The notes under the pieces: model-generated | Told to the model about the DNA's origin: nothing | Seen by the model: only the letters and a program-made list of their open reading frames with translations | The model's database searches: none | Made by a program: the position numbers and the translations under genes | In this document: positions 57,561-64,000 of the stretch, one piece after another | How the letters are laid out: the number at the start of each line of letters is the position of its first letter | Numbering within the stretch: the first letter of the stretch is position 1 | Assembly: GCA_001414485.1 (NCBI GenBank) | Contig: LLEY01000072.1 | Location: 372,001 to 436,000 of the forward strand | From: Calycina herbarum | Taxonomy: Eukaryota > Ascomycota > Leotiomycetes > Helotiales > Pezizellaceae | DNA length: 64,000 bases | Direction: 5' to 3'

Positions 57561-60500
57561 TCTACCTATTCCTACTAATTCCTAATCCGAAATAGTTCTT
57601 AACCTAGTCTTTCTTATAGCTTTTCTTTTAGACTATAAAATATAGGTAAACCTAGGTTTTTCTAATAGAACTTCTAAAGTTCTACTAGGTAATAGTTAAG
57701 ATTACTTCTTAGCTCTTAAGTGTTTTCTAAGTATAGATAATCTAACTATTTAATTAAATACTTAATCTTACTTCTAATAATCTTATAGTTAAGAATTCTT
57801 TCGACTTCGTATTTAGTATTTAGATTAACTAGTTAAATTTCTATAATTAGAGCTAGTAGTGCTCCTAGTAGTACTAGTTTAAGTAGAGATATATAGAATA
57901 CTAGGTAGATGTTTATTATCTTTAGTAGTACTAGTTTATAATTTAAAGGTCTTTTAACTTATTTAATTTTAAACAGTCTAAGTTTTTTATAATCTAGTTT
58001 ATTACTTAGTCTTTTTATATTAATATTTTTTTATACTAAGTAGACTTTATCTCTCTCTTTTAGTATTAGCTCTTAACTACGTTATTTATTATAGTAGTAT
58101 ACGTTTCTTTTAGCTATAAACTATAAATCCTCTATAAGTTCTTTATATAGACTTTTAATTTTTAAGACTTAAATATAAGTACGTTAGTTATTAATAGTCG
58201 TAGATAGTAGTTCTTAATATACTAATAATTTATATCTAAAGTTAGTATAGAATAGTATAATAAGTGTTATTTCTATTACTAAACTATTATAGATAAACTA
58301 TACTAAGAGCAGCAGTTCTACCTAGTTATCTTACTAGTAGTTTATATAATAATAAAGATATGTTTCTACTACTTAGTTTATACGTTTGTTTCCTCTATTT
58401 ATCTAAGAGTAGAAAGCTATTAAAAGCTTTCTTTTCGTACTTAATCGTTCTATAAGAGCGATCTAAAATTTAAAGGTGAAGAGTTTGTCTCTATCTAAGA
58501 GTATTTCTTCTAGTAGTCTATATCTTAAGACTACTTCTTTAAGAAATATAAATACTAATTCCTCTACTATACTTAACTCTATATATAGTATTAGAATTAT
58601 ATACTTTATAAGTTGTTCTATAATAACTAGGATTAAGTTATACTTAACTCTTATTATTAGATCTTTAGATTTTAGTAATTTAATAATAAAATCCTAAGAT
58701 ATTAATCTCTAAGGTATTTATAATATTAGAGTAGTATTTATCTATTTATAAGAAGTATAGTAGAAAGCCTTATTCCTAGTATAGGTATTATATTCTACTA
58801 TTACTTCTTTAACTATCGTAGATAATCGATTAATATAGTAGTATTATCTTATTCTCTAGAGAGTTCTACGAATTCCTTAGTAGCTATAAGCAGGCGTAGT
58901 ATAGTATTCTTATATAAACTTCTTAGTATATAAACTAGGAACCTATAGCTTTCCTTTTATATACTAGTTATATCTCTTATATATATTCTAAATTTTATCT
59001 ATCTAGATATCGTTTATCGCTGCTATTTTATATATAGTAGGTACTAAGTTCTTATTTTTAAGAGTTTTTAAGATCGTAATCTTCTTATACTCTTTGTTTC
59101 TCTTATATCTAGGTTTCTAGCTAAGAGTATTAGCTTAAGTATTTAATATTCCCTTTATATATTAAATAATAATATTAAATCCTTCTAATATCTCTACCTA
59201 TCTAGCTAACTATCTAGTTATAAGTTCTTTAGTTATTATAAACGTTCTAAGGTTCTTATAGTTAGATAGAATTATAACTTAGTATTTTACTAGCTATAAA
59301 TAGATTCTCTAGTATTCTAAGGCTAATACTATAGTAAGTAATTCCTTATCGAAAATACTATAGTTTTATTATACTAGGTTAAACGTTTTAGAATAATATA
59401 TAATAAGTATAAGTTTCTCTTTTCTATTTAGTTATAAGTAAATCGTACCTACTAATATATCTAAGGCGTCTATTTTAATTATACTAGGTTTTTCTATATC
59501 GAAATCGTATAGAATAGGTTTTTCTATAAACCTTACTTTAATTTTTTAAAAAGTATTCTTAGCTTATTTATTCTAAATAAATTTAATAGCTTTCTTAATT
59601 AATACTAATATTAGTTTAGTAATCTTTATATAGTCTTATATAAATAGATAGTAAAAGTTTATAAATCTAAGGAAAGACTATATATCTTTTATATTCTCTA
59701 GTAACTTCTAATTTAAGATGTCTTAGATCTTTGCTAGATCTATTTCTATTTTTTCTAAGCTAAATACCTATCTTAGAAAAAGTGTCTAAGTTACTCTAAA
59801 CTTGTATTTTAAGAGTTTTAACTAGGAGTTTACTTTTATAAGTTATTATAAAACTTCTTTAATATATCTTTTATATTCTTCTTCTTTTTCTAAGAAGATT
59901 AAGATATTATCTAGATAATAGATTACTATTACTCTTAAAAGATCTTTTAAAATATTATTATTTTATTTCTAATAAGTAGCTAGTATATTATAAAGTCTAA
60001 ATAGTATAACTATATATTTATAAAGGCCTAATAGTAAGGTAAACGCTATCTTCTATTCGTCTCTAGTTTTTATTTATATAAGTTTATAGACGTTTTATTA
60101 ATCTAGTTTTATAAATCGTACTACCTTATCTAACTTATCTTATAAGTATTAGCTAGGTAGTAGTAAGTAAGCGTCCTTAACTATAATATAATTTACTTCT
60201 CTATAATTAATATATACTCTCTTATCTAGGTCGTCTTTCTTCTTAATAATAAGTATATTTAAGATAATTAATAACTTAGATTTTCTAATATATTCCTTCT
60301 TAATACCTTCCTTTATATAACTTTCTATTCTCTATAGACTTTTCTAGTTATATAACCGAAGCTTCTACTTTAAAAGCTAATAACCCTCTTTTAATTTAAT
60401 CTTATAATCTTATAGACGATGTTTTAGTAAGGCTTATAAGTCTTCTAGGTTTTCGAACAAAGCTTTAAATTCTTTATACTATATAGGTATTTCGTTATTA

Positions 60501-61177
60501 GCTTTCTTACTAACCTATAGAGGACCCTAGGTAAGGTGTCCTAGTATATTAGAAGAGGTAGCGCTAACCTTGTTCTAGTTTTAAAGTTATAAATACGAAC
60601 TTATATATTTATATCAGCTAAACGTTACTATTCTAGCCTTCTAGTCGATATCTAGATTATATTCCTAAATCTATAGTATACTAAGTATTACTTCCTTACT
60701 TTCTATCTTAATAATATTAAATTACATATCTAAGTAGTATCCTTTAATATTAGTTTCTATTAAGATAGTTTACTAATTAATAATCCTATTTTAGTATATA
60801 ATATCTATTCTATTAACTACTTCTAATTAGTATAGTTTTATTCCTTTAATTAAAACGTTTAGCTTTTCTAAAGCTATAAGAGAAATAAAGTTATTTATTA
60901 CTTCTAAGTTAATTATAACTTATAACCTTTTCTCTTATATTTCTATAGTTACTATTAACTGCTTCTCTTCTAAAGTAGTATATATCTTTGATTTTATATA
61001 ATAAATTCTAAATATATAGTCTCTTATATTCTTTTTCTTAACCGCTCTTATTTGAGACTAAGGAAAAAATACTACTCTGTCTTTATTAGATAAAGCTACT
61101 TCGTATATCTAATAACATTTCACCGTTCTATTAGATAAAGTTCCTTTAAACCGTTTCTCTAATATCTAATTAGTAGT
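57561..61177 (-). mobile_element. Ty3/Gypsy retrotransposon pol remnant (minus strand), RIP-degraded
   Basis: On the minus strand a Gypsy-type pol can be followed from right to left. A retropepsin-like region (NNFISLIALEKLNVLI, with SKEVILSI) lies at about 60.95-60.60 kb. The RT start (VYINYREVNYIIVKDA) is near 60.2 kb, and the RT catalytic block read as YYLDNILIF (family YxDDILI, Asp to Asn) near 59.92 kb. RNase H and integrase regions then extend towards 57.6 kb. All frames contain many stops. The 5' part (gag, LTR) is missing at 61177, where the plus-strand element begins, so this copy is truncated or interrupted there. Confidence 0.65.
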
Positions 61178-61476
61178 TGTAACAGTCCCAGTCACATACG
61201 ACTAGATCACGTGCCGAGGTTCTACCGAAGTCTCGCTTAGTGTATATAAATAGAGACAGAGCGTACCAACTCTCCTCTTCTCTCTTTAGTTTAGTTTTCT
61301 TCGAATATAAGTACTATTCTATAAGTATCTCTTTTAGTATATTTATAAAGAGCCGTTATACTAAAACTAAACTTACACTCTCGCCTGGGAAGGCATACGA
61401 ATATCCTAAAACTAACGAACGAAAACATATATATTCACCTTATAGCAAATCCCTTCGTACGTGGTAACAAGTTACA
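61178..61476 (+). repeat. Gypsy long terminal repeat (5' LTR, 299 bp)
   Basis: It begins TGTAAC (61178) and ends GTTACA (61476), the short inverted repeat expected of an LTR. It contains a TATA box (TGTATATAAATAG, 61240-61252) in plus orientation and is much less mutated in appearance than its flanks. The second LTR lies beyond the window, so the length is unconfirmed. Confidence 0.65.
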
Positions 61477-64000
61477 ACGCTTCTCCCTTAGCTAGCTCGA
61501 TAAGTAATCAGACGAAGAGCCTCTACCTTTACCTTTACCTTTGCTACCTACTATTAACACTAGCTCTCGAAAGACTAAGACCTCTTTCTAAGCTATAGTA
61601 CTACTACCTTTACCTACTAGTAAGGCTACTACTAGCTCTTCTATAGCAGCAAAGTCTAAGTTACCTCCTCCTCTTATAGTCGACGATGCCTTACGATAAA
61701 TCCTTTAGACGATAACCACTCTTATAGATAAGGTCTACTACCTTAAAGTTAATACTAGATCCACCTCTTAAGTAGTAGAAATATACGTACGCTGTGAATA
61801 TACCTCTATAGAGCTTAAAGCTAAAAAGGTTACCTAATCCACTCCTGCTACCTAGTCTTCTAAGAAGACTAGTAAAGTAGAGAATCCACGTACGTTTATA
61901 ATAGAAGACGACTAGATTATATATAATACCTAAGAGACTGAAATTATAGCAAAGCTATATATTAATACCGACTACTTCGAATCTAAGAAGGTAAAGATAA
62001 ATCTGGTATATCGTGCTACTACTGGCTAAGCACGTGATTATATTTATCTAAAATATAAGTTCGATGCTAATAACCGATTTACTACTTATAACGAGATACT
62101 AGCTTACCTCTATAATATTATAGTCAGTCTATACGTTTATAATAAGGCTTATAAGAAGTACTAAGAGCTACGAATAGCTCGAGAGACGTTCTACGAGTTT
62201 CGAGCAAAGTTCTAGAAGCTAGTAGACAAGTCTAGGGCTTTAAAGTAAGATAGAATTAACAACCTTTTTAATAAGTTAACTATTAACCTTCGATAAGCTC
62301 TTATAGTTATTAGACTTCAAGCTAAGAGAGACATAGACCTCTTTTACACTCTTACTAGTAGCGTCGACAACGACCTACGAGACATTATAGAAGAAAAGGC
62401 TAGAAAGCGTATAAGTAAGTATCTACCTACTACAGCTATAAATACAGCTACAGCTACACGTTCTCTAGAAATTCCTACTTATACAGCTAGTATTCACCCC
62501 TCTACTAACATATGTTATAACTATAGAGAAGTCGGCTATTACATCAAGTCCTGCCTATAGCTAAGAGTCTATAAGAAGGTAGACTTAAGCGAGCTAGAGA
62601 AAGAAGAAGAAGCTAGATCTGAGTTAGGAAACGAATATACCTAAGAGAAGACTCTACCTTAGGTAAATATAGAATTAATCTCTCTAAGATTAATCTATAG
62701 TTATTAGTTAGTAGAAAAGCGTTTACTTTACCTAGTATAATAATAATTAATAGATATAGTATATAAACCACTGCTCTTAGTAACCTAGGAGTAAATATAT
62801 TCTCTTTTATAAACGCCTAATTCGGCTACGACTTAGCGAAGTTCTATAACCTTAAAATAAAAAGACTTCCTATATCTATAAAGATTCGCAGATATAATAG
62901 AGAGATTAGCAGAGAAGCTACTTACTACCTCCTCTCTAATTACGTATTAGATAGCTGTAAATTCTTTAATATACCCTTTATTCTACTAGACCTAGGATTA
63001 TACGACGTTATCTTTAGCTAAAAATTCTTTAAATACTTTTATATTAATATTAACATAACTTATCAAAAGTTACTCTAGCTAGAGGAACTTAAGCCTTACT
63101 TCTCTGCTTAGAAGCCTACCTCTCTCTTATACGAAGCTATTCGTTCTAAGAACCCTACGCTCTTTTACTAGAATTAGGCAGACGCTTATAACCTTGTAAT
63201 AGAAATAGACGAATTATAAAGATAGAATAGCCGATCTATTCTAGAACTCTATATAATAGAATATCCGGAATACGTATCTATAATCTGCGAAAGCAACTAC
63301 TAGTCTTCTATATAAGTATAATACTAGATTATGAAACAGGAACTCGAGGGATTACCTAAGAAAGTACTTACCCTAGTCTATCGACGAAAGCCTTTTCTAA
63401 AGTAAGAACCTTCTACGATAATTAATATCTCTACTATATCTGCGGTAGAAATATACTACTATTTACTTTAGGAAGATAGCGAGATGTTTACTACTAGCTT
63501 ATACGAGATTAACAGCATTATAGCTAGACGAGAAGAGGATTGTATAGTAATACTAGAGGTTCTAGAAAGGTACGTAGATTTTATAGACGTATTCTTAAAG
63601 AAAGCTTTAGATACTCTACTATCTTACTAATATTATAACTATAAAATATAGCTAGAAGGAACAGATACTCTTAGATATTCTCTACTATATAAGATGTTAA
63701 CTAAAGAGCTACTTACTATAAAGGAATATATCTTAGATAACCTTTATAAGGGATTTATAGAGTATAGCTAGTCCTCTTTTACTACTCTAGTACTGTTTAT
63801 TAAGAAGGTAGACGGAAGATTACGCTTTTATATCGACTTCTGAAAGCTTAATAACCTTACTTAAAAAGACCGTTACCTACTTCCTCTTATTAATAAAACG
63901 CTAGCTTATATTAGCTAAGCTTGTATCTTTATAAAACTCGATATCTATTAAGCTTTCTATTATATATAAATAGATTCTAATTCTAAAAAACTAACTACTT
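61178..64000 (+). mobile_element. Ty3/Gypsy retrotransposon (plus strand), 5' part, runs off the window
   Basis: Downstream of the LTR the plus strand carries a gag ghost with a zinc knuckle at 62513-62554, where the second Cys and the His of CX2CX4HX4C both read Tyr. A protease region follows (about 62.70-63.05 kb). The RT start is at 63.75-63.97 kb, where FIKKVDGRLRFYIDF and RYLLPLINKTLAYIS are clear. Stops (TAG/TAA) occur throughout, so the element is dead. It continues past 64000. It meets the minus-strand Gypsy remnant head-to-head at 61177/61178. Confidence 0.8.

Noticed and set aside
58476..58697. Plus-strand ORF of 73 codons in AT-rich DNA
   Set aside because: It lies antisense to the Gypsy integrase region and is made of TA-rich low-complexity codons.
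1..64000. CRISPR array, bacterial operon or phage content
   Set aside because: All recognised genes are spliced fungal genes; no spaced direct repeats of CRISPR type were seen.

Overview
The window is nuclear DNA from a filamentous ascomycete. Genes carry several short introns (about 45-70 nt) with GT/GTAAGT donors and CTAAC/CTGAC-type branch sites. The content is typically fungal: a Zn2Cys6 regulator, a HET protein, fungal STAND-type N-terminal domains, a DUF6590 protein, and Tad-like and Gypsy elements full of C-to-T/G-to-A changes that look like RIP. The overall gene set suggests Leotiomycetes (Helotiales), but that is an inference and no marker proves it.

Layout. From 0.26 to 7 kb: a Zn2Cys6 factor with a 10-nt microexon and two stops at tail tryptophan positions, a class II aldolase/adducin protein, a membrane-protein relic and a tandem DUF6590 protein with a GC-AG intron. 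From 7.7 to 16.7 kb: two large minus-strand genes, a ~1,670-aa disordered protein with a STAND-type N-terminal domain and a 12-exon dynamin-like GTPase. From 17.7 to 31.7 kb: small genes (144, 63 and 94 aa), a sulfotransferase with a relic copy of its 3' end, a DMT-type transporter, a small secreted cysteine-rich protein, and the conserved divergent pair IMP4/UPF1. From 33.4 to 39.7 kb: a broken ankyrin gene divergent from a HET gene, then the 3' part of a RelA/SpoT-like gene.

From 39.7 kb onward most of the sequence is mobile DNA. A 5.8-kb Tad-like LINE (minus strand) lies inside the RelA/SpoT-like gene with a perfect 14-bp target-site duplication. A second copy of the same LINE (plus strand, 49.65-55.36 kb) faces it. 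Between the two lies a 4-kb gene island holding the 5' piece of the RelA/SpoT gene, a CorA-like transporter pseudogene and an intact NmrA-like gene. From 55.4 kb to the end there are RIP-degraded Gypsy elements: a minus-strand pol, and a plus-strand element that begins with a 299-bp LTR and runs off the window.

How the parts fit. The left half mixes housekeeping genes (UPF1, IMP4, transporter) with fungus-specific genes of nonself-recognition type. The ankyrin, RelA/SpoT and CorA genes between 33.4 and 47.7 kb carry nonsense codons and frameshifts, and the HET gene beside them appears to lack an internal segment. This pattern fits mutation spreading from, or relaxed selection beside, the silenced transposon block. 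The most notable items are the LINE-split fungal RelA/SpoT-like gene, the degenerating HET/ankyrin/RelA-SpoT cluster, and the dynamin-like GTPase next to the giant STAND-N protein, which could be a fungal innate-immunity-like locus (inference).
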